Under the pieces are notes generated by a model that was not told the origin of the DNA, did no database searches, and was given only the letters and a program-made list of their open reading frames with translations. Positions 48,696-59,702 of a stretch of 64,000 nt of DNA are shown here, piece by piece (the first letter of the stretch is position 1; each line of letters starts with the position of its first letter). Made by a program: the position numbers and the translations under genes. Source of the DNA: Staphylococcus lugdunensis (lineage in GTDB: Bacteria > Bacillota > Bacilli > Staphylococcales > Staphylococcaceae); contig NZ_PPPV01000012.1 of NCBI RefSeq assembly GCF_002901705.1, positions 869,643 to 933,642 of the forward strand. The letters run 5' to 3'.

Positions 48696-49760
48696 ATGAA
48701 AAATTTAGTATTACTAGGTGGCGGCTACGGTAATATGCGTATTATGTCGCACATTTTACCAAATGCATTACCGGCTGACTACACATTAACGTTAGTCGAC
48801 CGCATGCCTTATCATGGCCTTAAGCCAGAATTTTATGCATTGGCAGCCGGCACAAAGTCTGATACAGATGTTCGCATGAATTTTCCAGAATCAGAGCGGA
48901 TTAATACCATTTATGGGGAAATTACAGATATTAACTTAGATGACCAAATCATTTCGGTCGGTCAAACAAAAGTCGATTACGATGAATTAGTGATTGGACT
49001 TGGCTGTGAAGATAAATATCATAATGTTCCTGGCGCTGACGACTATACGTATAGTATCCAAACATTATCTAAAGCTCGTGAAACATTTCATAAAATCAGC
49101 GAACTGCCTGCTGGTTCCAAAGTTGGTATCGTTGGTGCAGGCTTAAGTGGGATTGAGTTAGCAAGCGAATTGAGAGAAAGTCGAAAAGACATTCAGATTA
49201 TCTTATATGACCGTGGAGAACGTATTTTAAGAAATTTCCCGGAAAAACTAAGCAATTATATTGCAACTTGGTTCAAAAAGCACGATGTAACGGTGGTACC
49301 AAATTCGACAATTGATGGTGTTGAACCCGGTAAAATATATAACAATGGACAGCCTGAAGACGTCGACTTAGTAGTATGGACGGCTGGTATCCAACCTGTT
49401 GAGATTGTCAGAAATTTACCGATAGATATTAATCGCAGTGGTCGCGTGATTGTAAATCAATATCATCAAATTCCTACATATACGAATGTATTTGTAGTTG
49501 GTGACTGTGCAGATTTACCTCACGCACCAAGTGCACAACTTGCAGAACTTCAAGGCGATCAAATAGCCGATGTCTTAAAAAAACAATGGGCAAACGAAGC
49601 GCTTCCAGATAAAATGCCAGAATTAAAAGTACAAGGTTTCCTTGGTTCTTTAGGTGAAAAGCAAGGTTTCGCCTATATCATGGATCGTACCGTGACCGGA
49701 CGTCTTGCTGCTATTTTAAAATCAGGTGTCTTATGGCTCTACAAATACCATAATGGTTAA
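48696..49760 (+). CDS. NAD(P)/FAD-dependent oxidoreductase (NADH dehydrogenase-like, YutJ type)
   Basis: 354 residues. The FAD site VLLGGGYGNMRIMSHI is followed by VGIVGAGLSGIELASEL (about 146-162), the second FAD contact NVFVVGDCADLPHAPSA and a C-terminal amphipathic region WLYKYHNG. It resembles type II NADH dehydrogenases but is shorter than the ndh gene in this window; activity is not proven. The frame opens earlier at 48663, but AAAGGGG is about 8 bases before the ATG at 48696 and this start gives the standard flavoprotein N terminus. Confidence 0.88.
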   Translation: MKNLVLLGGGYGNMRIMSHILPNALPADYTLTLVDRMPYHGLKPEFYALAAGTKSDTDVRMNFPESERINTIYGEITDINLDDQIISVGQTKVDYDELVIGLGCEDKYHNVPGADDYTYSIQTLSKARETFHKISELPAGSKVGIVGAGLSGIELASELRESRKDIQIILYDRGERILRNFPEKLSNYIATWFKKHDVTVVPNSTIDGVEPGKIYNNGQPEDVDLVVWTAGIQPVEIVRNLPIDINRSGRVIVNQYHQIPTYTNVFVVGDCADLPHAPSAQLAELQGDQIADVLKKQWANEALPDKMPELKVQGFLGSLGEKQGFAYIMDRTVTGRLAAILKSGVLWLYKYHNG

Positions 49761-49817
49761 TAAACGGTTCAATATAAAGTCTTGGACATCATTATATTTT
49801 AGGTTACGAACTCTATA

Positions 49818-49926
49818 TTGACAGTAACTGACAGGATTGAAAATGCTTGATATCAACGTATTTTCAATCCTGTCAACCATACGGGAGCGAGACTAAGGAT
49901 TCATAATGAATGCTGTCCCGCTCCCT
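49818..49926. repeat. Dispersed two-hairpin intergenic repeat, copy 3 (inverted)
   Basis: Here the order is reversed: TTGACAGTAACTGACAGGATTGAAAA...TTTTCAATCCTGTCAA first, then GGGAGCGAGAC...GTCCCGCTCCC with ATTCATAATGAAT in the loop. It lies between convergent genes and its second hairpin with flanking sequence may act as the terminator for one of them. Confidence 0.75.
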
Positions 49927-49931
49927 ACATA

Positions 49932-50258
49932 TTATTTTGTATCCATAATATGATTATCTACAAAATTTGTGACTTGTTTTGTTTGTATATAGCCATCAGC
50001 TACATACGCATCATTCATCGTCACAAGAGGATAAAATAATTCATCCTCTTGCAATTGTTCAATAAATTGCACATCATGATTCGTTAAATTTTCTGTTTGG
50101 TGTTCAAAATCGATATATGTGAATTGAAAGTCAATTTGCGGATATTTTCTTTTTAATAATGGTTGTAACCATTCATACGTATTTTTAGATGTTGGCGCAT
50201 TGACACAACTTGCGCATACCACATCTGCCCCATAAACGACAACACTCACCTTTGTCAT
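49932..50258 (-). CDS. YuzD family thioredoxin-fold protein (DUF1462)
   Basis: 108 residues. The N terminus VSVVVYGADVVCASCVNAPTSKNTYEWL has a CxxC motif (CASC, about 15-18) in a thioredoxin-like fold, and QEDELFYPLVTMNDAYV follows in the position of the cis-Pro loop. The role is unknown, with a thiol-redox or iron-sulfur link suggested by its nifU-like neighbour. It is divergent from that neighbour across about 100 bases. Confidence 0.87.
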   Translation of the reverse strand: MTKVSVVVYGADVVCASCVNAPTSKNTYEWLQPLLKRKYPQIDFQFTYIDFEHQTENLTNHDVQFIEQLQEDELFYPLVTMNDAYVADGYIQTKQVTNFVDNHIMDTK

Positions 50259-50361
50259 ATAAAAAATCCCCCGTTGAGTTGATAGATTTTTCTTTCACTA
50301 TCCATTATAATAGAATAACAATCTAAATATGAAGTAATATACTTGAAAGGAGTCATCTCTC

Positions 50362-50604
50362 ATGCCAACTGAGAATGCAACAATGTTTGATCAAGTAGCT
50401 GAAGTTATTGAACGTTTACGCCCGTTTCTCTTACGTGATGGCGGCGACTGTACATTAGTCGATGTAGAAGACGGTATTGTTAAATTACAACTACATGGTG
50501 CTTGCGGCACGTGCCCAAGTTCAACAATTACATTAAAAGCAGGTATTGAACGAGCATTACATGAAGAAGTTCCAGGTGTAATTGAAGTGGAACAAGTATT
50601 CTAG
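50362..50604 (+). CDS. NifU C-terminal-domain iron-sulfur scaffold
   Basis: 80 residues, a single NifU-like domain (Nfu). The cluster-binding CxxC appears in [19 protein letters not shown] (Cys about 49 and 52), with [20 protein letters not shown] before it. It probably assembles or carries [4Fe-4S] clusters. Ribosome binding site GAAAGGAG. Ends at its own terminator. Confidence 0.93.
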   Translation: MPTENATMFDQVAEVIERLRPFLLRDGGDCTLVDVEDGIVKLQLHGACGTCPSSTITLKAGIERALHEEVPGVIEVEQVF

Positions 50605-50625
50605 ATATCTATAATATATACATCA

Positions 50626-50653
50626 CTAGAGCCCCTACGCGCTCTAGTTTTTT
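50626..50653 (+). terminator. Terminator of the nifU-like gene
   Basis: CTAGAGC (50626-50632) pairs with GCTCTAG (50641-50647), followed by TTTTTT. Confidence 0.85.
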
Positions 50654-50756
50654 CATTTGTAGTCACAGAGATAAAATGTATAACATTCAAGAACCAAAAT
50701 ACTGAGATATAAATCTCTAAAAAATGACAATATGGAACATAAATCCCAAAATAAAT

Positions 50757-50796
50757 AGCACAAAGACGATTTGAAATTAAAAACCGTCTTTGTGCT
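50757..50796 (-). terminator. Terminator of the dlt operon
   Basis: AGCACAAAGACG and CGTCTTTGTGCT form a perfect 12-base stem with a T-rich trailing sequence on the minus strand. It lies about 30 bases after the dltD stop. Confidence 0.75.
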
Positions 50797-50826
50797 ATTG
50801 TTATATTCAATACATCTTACTTATAT

Positions 50827-52256
<1,430 letters not shown>

Positions 52257-52265
52257 TTACTCCTT

Positions 52266-53480
52266 TTATATCAGTTTTCCTGAGAAAATTAAAAATCCAA
52301 ATGCTACAAAATGGAAAGTGATAACAATGCTTAAGGCAGTTGTAAATCCATTTTGCCAACGTGCAGGATGTTTCTTGCGCCAGCGTTCATAATAGCCGTA
52401 ACCAATAAACATTAAACCATGATAGATACCATAGACGATATAGAATAATTCTAAACCGTGCCAGACACCCATGATAAAGAAGTTTAGGAAAAAGGCTACA
52501 TTAGACATGGCAAATTGACTTTTTAATAATTTTTTCTTTGACATGTAGAACAGTGCACGCATGTAAATGCAATCTCTAAACCAGAATGATAGCGACATAT
52601 GCCATCTATTCCAGAAGTCTTTTATATTTTTAGCTTTAAATGGTTGTTTAAAGTTTGGCGGTGTCATAATGCCATAGATATAGCTGACTGCTACCGCAAA
52701 TAAACTGTAACCAGCAAAGTCAAAGAACAGATAGAAACTATACGCATACATATACAGCCATTTATGCGTAAATCCATGTAAATCCATCATCAATGGATTA
52801 ATCGCATAGAATTGAATTAAATGCGCAATAATGTATTTATATAGGAACCCTAACATTATCATATGAATCGCTTTTAAAATCAACTCACGATATTGCTCAC
52901 CTGTTGGAATCTTCTTATCATCTTTCACGTAGCGTTTGTAACGGTCGATTGGACCAGATGATACCGTTGGGAAGAATGAAATAAATTGCATTAACTTGCC
53001 AACTTTTATTTCTTTAATCGAGCCATCTCGAATTTCCATAATTAATTGAACACTTTTAAAAGTTACATAAGAAATACCTAAGAACCCTACAAATTCAATT
53101 AATTTATGTTCATGGAAATGAATTTGATGACCACCTAGCCAAGAGCTTTGCAATATTTTAACCACTGCTAATGGCAAGATAGACAGAACCATAATTACAG
53201 TAAATTTCGCAAATGTATTATTTTTCTGTCTCGATTTAAAGTAAAACATAATCAGCGCTGTTTGATAAATTAAATACACAATAAAACATATTAACTGGAC
53301 GCTAATATATTTCGTACCAAAGAAATGATACTTATCTGAAGCAAAGATAATGACAATCATAATGGCTGTACTAATGCCGTTGTATATATAACTACGCTTA
53401 CCTAAAAATCCGAGTATAATCACTGGTAAGAGTACAATAAATGCAATTAAAAAGAACGTAAACGTACCATATGGAATCAT
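52266..53480 (-). CDS. dltB: D-alanyl transferase DltB (MBOAT family)
   Basis: 404 residues with about 11 membrane segments. The MBOAT hallmark is [21 protein letters not shown] (within 330-360), carrying the conserved histidine, and the [11 protein letters not shown] loop is visible. It transfers D-alanine from DltC across the membrane. It overlaps dltA by 4 bases. Confidence 0.96.
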   Translation of the reverse strand: MIPYGTFTFFLIAFIVLLPVIILGFLGKRSYIYNGISTAIMIVIIFASDKYHFFGTKYISVQLICFIVYLIYQTALIMFYFKSRQKNNTFAKFTVIMVLSILPLAVVKILQSSWLGGHQIHFHEHKLIEFVGFLGISYVTFKSVQLIMEIRDGSIKEIKVGKLMQFISFFPTVSSGPIDRYKRYVKDDKKIPTGEQYRELILKAIHMIMLGFLYKYIIAHLIQFYAINPLMMDLHGFTHKWLYMYAYSFYLFFDFAGYSLFAVAVSYIYGIMTPPNFKQPFKAKNIKDFWNRWHMSLSFWFRDCIYMRALFYMSKKKLLKSQFAMSNVAFFLNFFIMGVWHGLELFYIVYGIYHGLMFIGYGYYERWRKKHPARWQNGFTTALSIVITFHFVAFGFLIFSGKLI

Positions 53481-54934
53481 CCGTTTACAACCTCCGCAAT
53501 AGCTTTACGATCTAATTTACCATTTGAAGTAAGTGGTAAATGATCCATCCAAACGAATTTTCTCGGTATCATATACTCGGGTAAACGAGATTTCAATTCG
53601 GATTTCAATGCGTGAGTCATAGCCATATCATCTTCAACGTGTTGCGTTGGAACAACAGCACCAATTAAGTGAACAACTTTATCATTGCGGTATACTGGCA
53701 CTACAACAGCTTCTCTCACTCGATCAGATTGGCGTAATTGTGCTTCAATCTCTTCAAGTTCCATACGGTAACCATTCATTTTAATTTGGAAATCAATACG
53801 TCCTTGAATGAACCATAGGCCGTTGTCTTCTTTGGCTTTATCCCCTGTATAATAATGGCGAATGCCATCATCATATTTAAATGCAGCATCTGTTTTAGCT
53901 TTATTTTTTAAATAACCTAGGCTCACGCTGTTACCTTTAATAACAAGTTCGTCTTCATCAGTTATAGATAACGTCGTACCTGGACGTGCAACACCTACTG
54001 GAAGTGGATTATATTGCGCTAATACATCAGGTGTGATTTGAATACTTGTAACAGCTACAGTTGCTTCAGTCGGACCATATGTGTTGTAAATCACAGCGTG
54101 TGGATATCTATCAACTAAAGCCTTAGCTGTTCTATGTGCCAAAATTTCACCACAGAAGAAGAAATGATTTAAGCTTGGGTAATCATTTTCATTCAATGTC
54201 GGCAATAATAAGCACATTTCAATAAATGATGGTGTAGATACCCAAGTGTTAATTGGTGTAGCCACTAACATGTCATTTAATAACTTAGGCTTTTTAATCA
54301 TATCTTTATCTACAAGATTTAGTGTGCCACCAGATGTTAAACATGGATAGATTGCCATCACTGATAAATCAAATGAAAATGGTGCTTGGTTTAACCATTC
54401 TTGGCCACCATCTTCTTGATGTAACGATACCATCCATTCAGCAAATTCAATCAAGCTTGCGTATTGAATTTGAACACCTTTAGGCTCACCAGTTGAACCG
54501 GAAGTAAAGATAGTATATACCGTATCTGTTTCAGTCATTTGACTATCGAATACGATTGGATTGTTTGATTCTTTGACATCTTGAGTCGTAATCGTCTTCG
54601 CCCCATCATATGTTAATGGTTCATCAACGGTATTAAAGATGAACTGTGGTTCAACTTTATCAATAATCATGTTTACACGTTCAGCTGGCACCGATGTATC
54701 AATCGGAACGTAGCCGCAACCTGCTTTGATAGCACCAAGCATACCAACAATCATGTACGGAGACATATGGCCGTATAAAATCATTGGTTGTTGACTGCCT
54801 TGTAATTGATGTGCTAGTTTACTTGATTCCTCAAGTAATTCCTTATAAGTTAATTCGTCATTCATATGTCTTACAGCAACTTGATTCGGCTGCGCTTGCT
54901 CAATATCGATTAATTTAGAAATGATATCGTTCAT
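53477..54934 (-). CDS. dltA: D-alanine-DltC ligase DltA
   Basis: 485 residues. Adenylation motifs are [12 protein letters not shown] (A3), [15 protein letters not shown] (A5), YYTGDKAK (A7), [15 protein letters not shown] (A8) and [12 protein letters not shown] (catalytic Lys). It activates D-alanine with ATP and loads it onto DltC in the cytosol, the first step in D-alanylating teichoic acids, which lowers surface negative charge and raises resistance to cationic peptides. It follows dltX by 18 bases. Confidence 0.97.
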   Translation of the reverse strand: MNDIISKLIDIEQAQPNQVAVRHMNDELTYKELLEESSKLAHQLQGSQQPMILYGHMSPYMIVGMLGAIKAGCGYVPIDTSVPAERVNMIIDKVEPQFIFNTVDEPLTYDGAKTITTQDVKESNNPIVFDSQMTETDTVYTIFTSGSTGEPKGVQIQYASLIEFAEWMVSLHQEDGGQEWLNQAPFSFDLSVMAIYPCLTSGGTLNLVDKDMIKKPKLLNDMLVATPINTWVSTPSFIEMCLLLPTLNENDYPSLNHFFFCGEILAHRTAKALVDRYPHAVIYNTYGPTEATVAVTSIQITPDVLAQYNPLPVGVARPGTTLSITDEDELVIKGNSVSLGYLKNKAKTDAAFKYDDGIRHYYTGDKAKEDNGLWFIQGRIDFQIKMNGYRMELEEIEAQLRQSDRVREAVVVPVYRNDKVVHLIGAVVPTQHVEDDMAMTHALKSELKSRLPEYMIPRKFVWMDHLPLTSNGKLDRKAIAEVVNG

Positions 54935-54952
54935 ATGTTATATTCTCCCTCA

Positions 54953-55102
54953 TTAAAATTCATTATAAATGAAGTTATTCTGTGTATCGCCAGTACCATA
55001 AATTAAATACAATGCTATGAATATAGCTAAATAAAGCAATGTTAATAAATATGGTTTAAGTTTTTTAAATGTTTCTGAAGTTTCTTTTTGTTGGGCTTTC
55101 AT
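54953..55102 (-). CDS. dltX: DltX, small membrane protein of the dlt operon
   Basis: 49 residues, too short for many gene callers. It begins MKAQQKETSETFKKLKPYLL, has one membrane helix (LTLLYLAIFIALYLIYG, about 20-36) and ends in the conserved tail DTQNNFIYNEF. GAGGTG lies before the ATG, and it is directly upstream of dltA on the same strand, as in other Firmicutes. DltX is needed for D-alanylation and its C-terminal motif is thought to relay D-alanine in the DltB complex. Confidence 0.92.
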   Translation of the reverse strand: MKAQQKETSETFKKLKPYLLTLLYLAIFIALYLIYGTGDTQNNFIYNEF

Positions 55103-55418
55103 ATCGCACCTCACTCATTCAAAATTAAGATGCACAGCTTATCTTTTGCTGCGCCACTTTTTATAATAAGTATAATTAGTTTCAGATTTATATATTATTT
55201 TTACAACTTATTATATCTATTTTTTGACAAGCCTGCAATGTTATCTTTAAAAACACTATTGCAAAGACTTGCACTACACTATTTGTAGAACATATTTTAT
55301 TTTACGTCTTATTAACGAAACACACAATTACATATGACATAACAATTTTGTTATATACGCAAAAAACTTCTACATGCTATTAAATAACAACATGTAAAAG
55401 CTCTGCTTGTATCATAAT
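55103..55418. other. 316-base region with dlt promoter side and 3' hairpin
   Basis: The half near 55103 must hold the dlt operon promoter; no -10/-35 pair stands out. The half near 55361-55400 is the terminator of the upstream dehydrogenase gene. A 66-codon plus-strand frame is AT-rich with no start signal and is not called. Confidence 0.45.
55361..55400 (-). terminator. Terminator of the hydroxyacid dehydrogenase gene
   Basis: On the minus strand TTACATG and CATGTAG form a short stem with a 13-base loop, followed by TTTTTTG. It is 19 bases past the stop at 55419. Confidence 0.7.
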
Positions 55419-56387
55419 TTAATGGCTAGTAACCGGTGTTAATGGCGCCTGTTGTTGTAAAACAGCCACGATATTATCAACGCATAATTGAATCATACGA
55501 TTTCTCGTCTTCACTGATGCACTGCCAATATGCGGTAAAATGACGGCATTCGGCATAGATAATAATGGATGTTTCTCATTAATAGGTTCTTCACGTAAAA
55601 CATCTAAGCCACATCCTGCGATATCACCTTGTTCAAGTGCAAATACAAGTGCGTCTTCATCTACTATTGCACCTCGACCAATGTTGATAAAGATTGCATC
55701 TTGTTTCATCGCTTGAAATGCCTCAGCATTAAATTTGTTCTTCGTTTCCGCTGTCAATGGTGCTGTACATATGACAAAATCACTTTCTTCTAATAATGTG
55801 TCAAAATCAGCATATGTGACTTTTAATTCACGCTCAACATCTTCTCTTCTTGAACGATTATGATATAGCGTACGCGTATTAAAGCCACTTAAACGCCTTG
55901 CAAATGCTTGACCAATGGCACCCATGCCAAAAATACCAACAGTCGAACCGTACACATCTTTACCAGATAATAAGTAAGGACCCCAGCTAGTCCATCGACC
56001 ATCTTGAACATATTTTTCTGCTTCAACAATACGTCGCGCAACACTAAGCATCAAGGTAAACCCTAATTCTGCTGTCGTTTCTGTAAGTACATCTGGTGTA
56101 TTGGTTACCACAATATCGCGTGACTTTGCTAGTGAAATATCGATATTATCATAGCCAACTGCCATATTTGCAACGATACGCAAGTGTGGCGCTTGTGCGA
56201 TAACTTCGTGATCAATTTGTTCACTGAGCGTAATGAAACACGCTATTGCATCTTTAATAGCTGTTAAAAACTTTGATCTAGGCATTGGTACAAGTGCCTC
56301 ATCCCACATCTCTACTTCCCCAAATTGTTCTAATTGTTGGACAAAGTGGTCTGGGATTTTTCTGGTAACAAGTATTTTAGCCATCAT
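55419..56387 (-). CDS. D-2-hydroxyacid dehydrogenase (glyoxylate/hydroxypyruvate reductase-like)
   Basis: 322 residues. The NAD site reads VGIFGMGAIGQAFARRL (about 148-164), and the catalytic Arg in NIGRGAIVDE (about 236-245), Glu and His in ILPHIGSAS (about 287-295) are all present. It reduces 2-oxoacids such as glyoxylate or hydroxypyruvate with NAD(P)H in the cytosol; substrate not certain. The ORF opens MMAK, either Met being possible. Gene 3' of it is a hairpin; 24 bases upstream is a HAD phosphatase gene. Confidence 0.9.
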   Translation of the reverse strand: MMAKILVTRKIPDHFVQQLEQFGEVEMWDEALVPMPRSKFLTAIKDAIACFITLSEQIDHEVIAQAPHLRIVANMAVGYDNIDISLAKSRDIVVTNTPDVLTETTAELGFTLMLSVARRIVEAEKYVQDGRWTSWGPYLLSGKDVYGSTVGIFGMGAIGQAFARRLSGFNTRTLYHNRSRREDVERELKVTYADFDTLLEESDFVICTAPLTAETKNKFNAEAFQAMKQDAIFINIGRGAIVDEDALVFALEQGDIAGCGLDVLREEPINEKHPLLSMPNAVILPHIGSASVKTRNRMIQLCVDNIVAVLQQQAPLTPVTSH

Positions 56388-56411
56388 TCAGCCTCCTTTA
56401 AGTGTCCCTGA

Positions 56412-57191
56412 CTATTGTTGTAATTGTCGAATCACTTCATTTAAATCTTTTACCGAATAAGTTGGCGGAACATCTTTTTCTTGAATTTCAGCAAATGAGG
56501 TTACACCCGTTTGAACATGAATTGTATCCACGCCAACATTGATGCCAGACATAATATCTGTATCATACAAGTCCCCGACCATGGCAACATCTGCTTTATC
56601 TAATTTAAGTATATCAAGTGCAATATCCATTATAACTGGTTCTGGTTTACCAATAAATTGTGGTTGTTGCCCAGTAGAGACGCTAACGACACTTGTAATA
56701 GCACCATTACCAGGTAATAAACCACTTTCTTTAGGAATAGAAACATCCGGATTAGTTGAAATAAATGTAGCACCCTCACGTACAGCAAGTGTTGCAATCG
56801 CTAGTTTATCGTAGGTAACCTGTTCATCTAATCCTATCACTACATAATCGACATGTTTATCTCGTCTTAATGTTAAACGACGGTCTAGTAATGCTGCTTT
56901 CAAACCACTACCACCAATCATATATACAGAGGCATTTGCTTTTTCATTGGCAATAAAGTTTGCCGTAGCTAATGCTGAAGTCACAATCTCCTCAGGTTTA
57001 GCATCAATATGCATCTCGCGTAATTTAGCTGTTACTTCTTCAGGTGTCTTGGTCGAGTTATTCGTTACATATAAATGAGGAATGCCTTGCTGATTTAAAT
57101 AATCAATAAATTGTGCTGCTCCGTCAACTTCCTCTGTACCTTTGTACATCGTCCCATCTAAATCTATCAAATATCCTTTATAGTGTTTCAT
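56412..57191 (-). CDS. HAD-family sugar phosphatase (NagD-like)
   Basis: 259 residues. The HAD nucleophile motif [14 protein letters not shown] (Asp10 and Asp12) starts the chain, [11 protein letters not shown] is motif [11 protein letters not shown] is the Lys motif and [13 protein letters not shown] is motif III. It dephosphorylates small sugar phosphates or nucleotides in the cytosol; the exact substrate is unknown. It is separated by 2 bases from the DUF86-type gene upstream. Confidence 0.93.
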   Translation of the reverse strand: MKHYKGYLIDLDGTMYKGTEEVDGAAQFIDYLNQQGIPHLYVTNNSTKTPEEVTAKLREMHIDAKPEEIVTSALATANFIANEKANASVYMIGGSGLKAALLDRRLTLRRDKHVDYVVIGLDEQVTYDKLAIATLAVREGATFISTNPDVSIPKESGLLPGNGAITSVVSVSTGQQPQFIGKPEPVIMDIALDILKLDKADVAMVGDLYDTDIMSGINVGVDTIHVQTGVTSFAEIQEKDVPPTYSVKDLNEVIRQLQQ

Positions 57192-57193
57192 TG

Positions 57194-57625
57194 TTAATTG
57201 TCTCCTTTTCCAAAAGCTGTCACTGGTACACTTTCCTGTTCTAAAAATAATGATACTTCATATATAAAGTTGTCATAATACGGTAGTGCATCATCAAACA
57301 GAGGTTCAAGTGTATCATGTTGTAAAGTAATATAATCATGTGCAAATTGCTTACGCACTTCGATTGTTTGATTGATTGCAGCTTGTGTTTCAGATGTAAT
57401 CACACCCTCAAGTGCTAATATATCAATTACATCCTTGTAATTACCAGGATCTCTTAAAATAAAAGCATCGATAATCATATTACCAATATCGACAGATGCT
57501 TCAATTAGCATTTGTGCAATGCGCTCAAAAGCATAAGGATTATCTTTATGATCTTGATAATCTTGCGTTAACTGCCTTAAATAATTTAATTTCTGTGTTA
57601 ATTTTTCTTTGTCTACAAAATACAT
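57194..57625 (-). CDS. DUF86 (HepT-like) protein, YutE family
   Basis: 143 residues, all helical. The RX4-6HXY-type stretch of HepT proteins is replaced here by [24 protein letters not shown] and [16 protein letters not shown] (about 127-128: RKQFAHDY keeps an R..H.Y arrangement). No cognate nucleotidyltransferase gene lies adjacent, so a toxin-antitoxin role is not supported. Encoded just upstream of the NagD-like gene. Confidence 0.82.
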   Translation of the reverse strand: MYFVDKEKLTQKLNYLRQLTQDYQDHKDNPYAFERIAQMLIEASVDIGNMIIDAFILRDPGNYKDVIDILALEGVITSETQAAINQTIEVRKQFAHDYITLQHDTLEPLFDDALPYYDNFIYEVSLFLEQESVPVTAFGKGDN

Positions 57626-57726
57626 GCTTAGTCACCTCTTAATGTCTTTATCATATCATAATTTTGCAGCACACTTCATTTGTAGTTATACTAAATAAAT
57701 AACCTTAAATAAAGGAGCACCACTTT

Positions 57727-57993
57727 ATGATAGATATGTATTTATATGACGATGAAGAACAAAGTCAAGTGCAATTTGTAGGCTTTGTCGGTGAACATAG
57801 TCGCTATGATTTGATGTTAGTTCAAACAGACCGTCATTATGGAAAGACATTAGTTTTGAATATGCAGACCAATAAATTTGGAATTATCGGCACAGATGAC
57901 CTTGAAGAAGATGGTTATATCGCCTATATTCTTGGTGTTTCTGATGCAGAAGCCACTGAAATAACCGAATATTTAAATGAAGTCATACAATAA
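57727..57993 (+). CDS. DUF3055 protein (small conserved cytosolic protein)
   Basis: 88 residues: MIDMYLYDDEEQSQVQFVGFVGEHSRYD with the later FGIIGTDDLEEDGYIAYILG. The family is found in Firmicutes and has no defined role. AAGGAG precedes the ATG. Its stop codon is part of the first hairpin. Confidence 0.87.
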   Translation: MIDMYLYDDEEQSQVQFVGFVGEHSRYDLMLVQTDRHYGKTLVLNMQTNKFGIIGTDDLEEDGYIAYILGVSDAEATEITEYLNEVIQ

Positions 57994-58030
57994 CATGTTT
58001 ATGATTCAATGCTGTGTCATAAACATGTTA
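57991..58030 (+). terminator. First of two hairpins after the DUF3055 gene
   Basis: TAACATGTTTATGA and TCATAAACATGTTA form a perfect 14-base stem that includes the stop codon. No U-tract follows directly, so it may instead act in RNA stability. Confidence 0.6.
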
Positions 58031-58043
58031 TCAAAGCATGAAA

Positions 58044-58089
58044 AAAGCGAGGAAACAAAAGTTGATGTTAACTTTGTTTTCTCGCTTTA
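58044..58089. terminator. Second hairpin between convergent genes
   Basis: AAAGCGAGGAAACAAAAGTT and AACTTTGTTTTCTCGCTTT form a 19-base stem with one bulge and a short loop. T-rich flanks lie on the minus-strand side (TTTTTTC) and it lies beyond the yutD-type gene stop at 58145. Confidence 0.8.
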
Positions 58090-58144
58090 CTTGTGGACTT
58101 TCGTTTTGAAAGTTACTCTGTTGATGCTATGTTGTCTGTGCCAA

Positions 58145-58543
58145 TTAATCTTTATTGGTTTCTATTTGTTGAGATTCTGCTGGTATGGATGGCGCTATTT
58201 TGACATCGTGTAGTTTGTCTTCGCTGTTAATTTGTGTGTCTGGCTCACCTAATCGAGTTTTAACCTCGTCTTCTGAAAGACGCTGTAGAACAAAATATGG
58301 GCAGCCAAAATTACAATATTCTAAGATATAATCTTGAATACTTGAAAATCGTTTTGAAATTTCAGCCTTTTTGTTACTATCTTTATAAAATCCTTTGAGT
58401 CTTAACAGTTCGTAACCAAAATCTCCGACAACAAAGTCATATTTATCGAGAATATCTGCATATTTAGCAGCAAATAATTCTTCATCAAAGCAGTCACGAT
58501 AGTCCTCAATGATTTCAAAATATTGCTGGTTTACTTTAATCAT
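58145..58543 (-). CDS. YutD-like protein (DUF1027)
   Basis: 132 residues. VNQQYFEIIEDYRDCFDEELFAAKYADILDKYDFVVGDFGYELLRLKGFY and the Cys pair region EYCNFGCPYFVLQRL are typical of this Firmicute family of unknown function. It is often found next to lipA, as here, 152 bases downstream of it on the same strand. Confidence 0.87.
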   Translation of the reverse strand: MIKVNQQYFEIIEDYRDCFDEELFAAKYADILDKYDFVVGDFGYELLRLKGFYKDSNKKAEISKRFSSIQDYILEYCNFGCPYFVLQRLSEDEVKTRLGEPDTQINSEDKLHDVKIAPSIPAESQQIETNKD

Positions 58544-58695
58544 AAATGACTCACCTTTATATGATAATAAAGACTTAGCAAATACGACAGTTAATCACTC
58601 TCGTACAAACTAAGCCCTTTTATTGATAAGAATGACCATAGCTGATAGTGGCTCACATAATACTTCTGCCAACTCAATTTCCACAGTCTATTCGA

Positions 58696-59619
58696 TTATT
58701 GTTGATGATTTAATTGCTTTTCTCCTAAGCGATGACGTTCTTTAGCCGCTTCATTAACTTGTTCATCTGCGTGATATGAGCTACGTACCATTGGTCCAGC
58801 TTCACAATGTTTGAATCCTTTATCCATAGCTGCTTTACGTAACTTACCAAATTCTAGAGGTGTATAATATTTTTGAACTTTTAAATGCTTACGAGATGGT
58901 TGTAAATATTGACCAATTGTCAAAATGTCTACGTCATTCGCACGTAAATCATCCATAGCTTGTAATAATTCTTCAGTCGTTTCACCTAAACCTACCATAA
59001 TACTTGATTTCGTAGGAATATCTGGTTGTAATTCTTTTGAACGACGTAAGAATTCGAGTGTACGGTCATATGTTGCACGTGCACGTACTCTTGGTGTTAA
59101 ACGGCGTACTGTTTCGATATTGTGATTTAAAATATCTGGTCGTGATGCCATTAATGTTTCTAACGCTTCATAATCCCCACCCATATCAGATGGTAAGATT
59201 TCAATCGTTGTGAATGGATTTCGTTCACGTACTTTGCGCACTGTTTCAGCATAAACATTTGAACCCGCATCTCTTAAGTCATCACGTGCTACTGCTGTAA
59301 TAACCACGTGTTTTAAATTCATCAGTTCAACCGATTCTGCCACACGTTCTGGCTCATTTAAGTCTAATTCATTAGGTAATCCCGTCTTAACAGCACAGAA
59401 ACGGCATGCTCTTGTACATACCGCACCTAAAATCATAAACGTTGCCGTACGTCTTGCTCCCCAGCATTCATGTATATTTGGACACTTTGCTTCTTCGCAA
59501 ACAGTGTGTAGATTCTTTTCTCGCATCATTTTTTTGAGGCCAGTGTAGTTCTCATTCGTGTTAAGCTTAATTTTCAACCAATCTGGTTTACGTAAAATTT
59601 CTTCATTTCTTGTAGCCAT
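58696..59619 (-). CDS. lipA: Lipoyl synthase
   Basis: 307 residues. Two iron-sulfur sites are visible: the auxiliary cluster motif [12 protein letters not shown] and the radical SAM motif CTRACRFC. The C terminus carries [11 protein letters not shown] with the conserved RSSY motif. It inserts two sulfurs into octanoyl groups of lipoyl-domain proteins to form lipoamide for oxoacid dehydrogenases and the glycine cleavage system. Fe-S gene neighbours further away (NifU-like, SufA-like) could supply clusters. Confidence 0.97.
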   Translation of the reverse strand: MATRNEEILRKPDWLKIKLNTNENYTGLKKMMREKNLHTVCEEAKCPNIHECWGARRTATFMILGAVCTRACRFCAVKTGLPNELDLNEPERVAESVELMNLKHVVITAVARDDLRDAGSNVYAETVRKVRERNPFTTIEILPSDMGGDYEALETLMASRPDILNHNIETVRRLTPRVRARATYDRTLEFLRRSKELQPDIPTKSSIMVGLGETTEELLQAMDDLRANDVDILTIGQYLQPSRKHLKVQKYYTPLEFGKLRKAAMDKGFKHCEAGPMVRSSYHADEQVNEAAKERHRLGEKQLNHQQ

Positions 59620-59702
59620 AACATCGCTTACCCTCCTGAATAATCAATCTTCATTCATTATAACTAAATTTACCCTAAATTAAAACGTAATACGCAATAA
59701 AT

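Noticed and set aside
55088-55288. A 66-codon plus-strand frame opposite the dlt promoter
   Set aside because: AT-rich chance frame, overlapping dltX on the other strand, without start signals.
57194-57625. HepT-type toxin-antitoxin system
   Set aside because: Only the DUF86 protein is present; no nucleotidyltransferase partner is adjacent and the neighbours are housekeeping genes.
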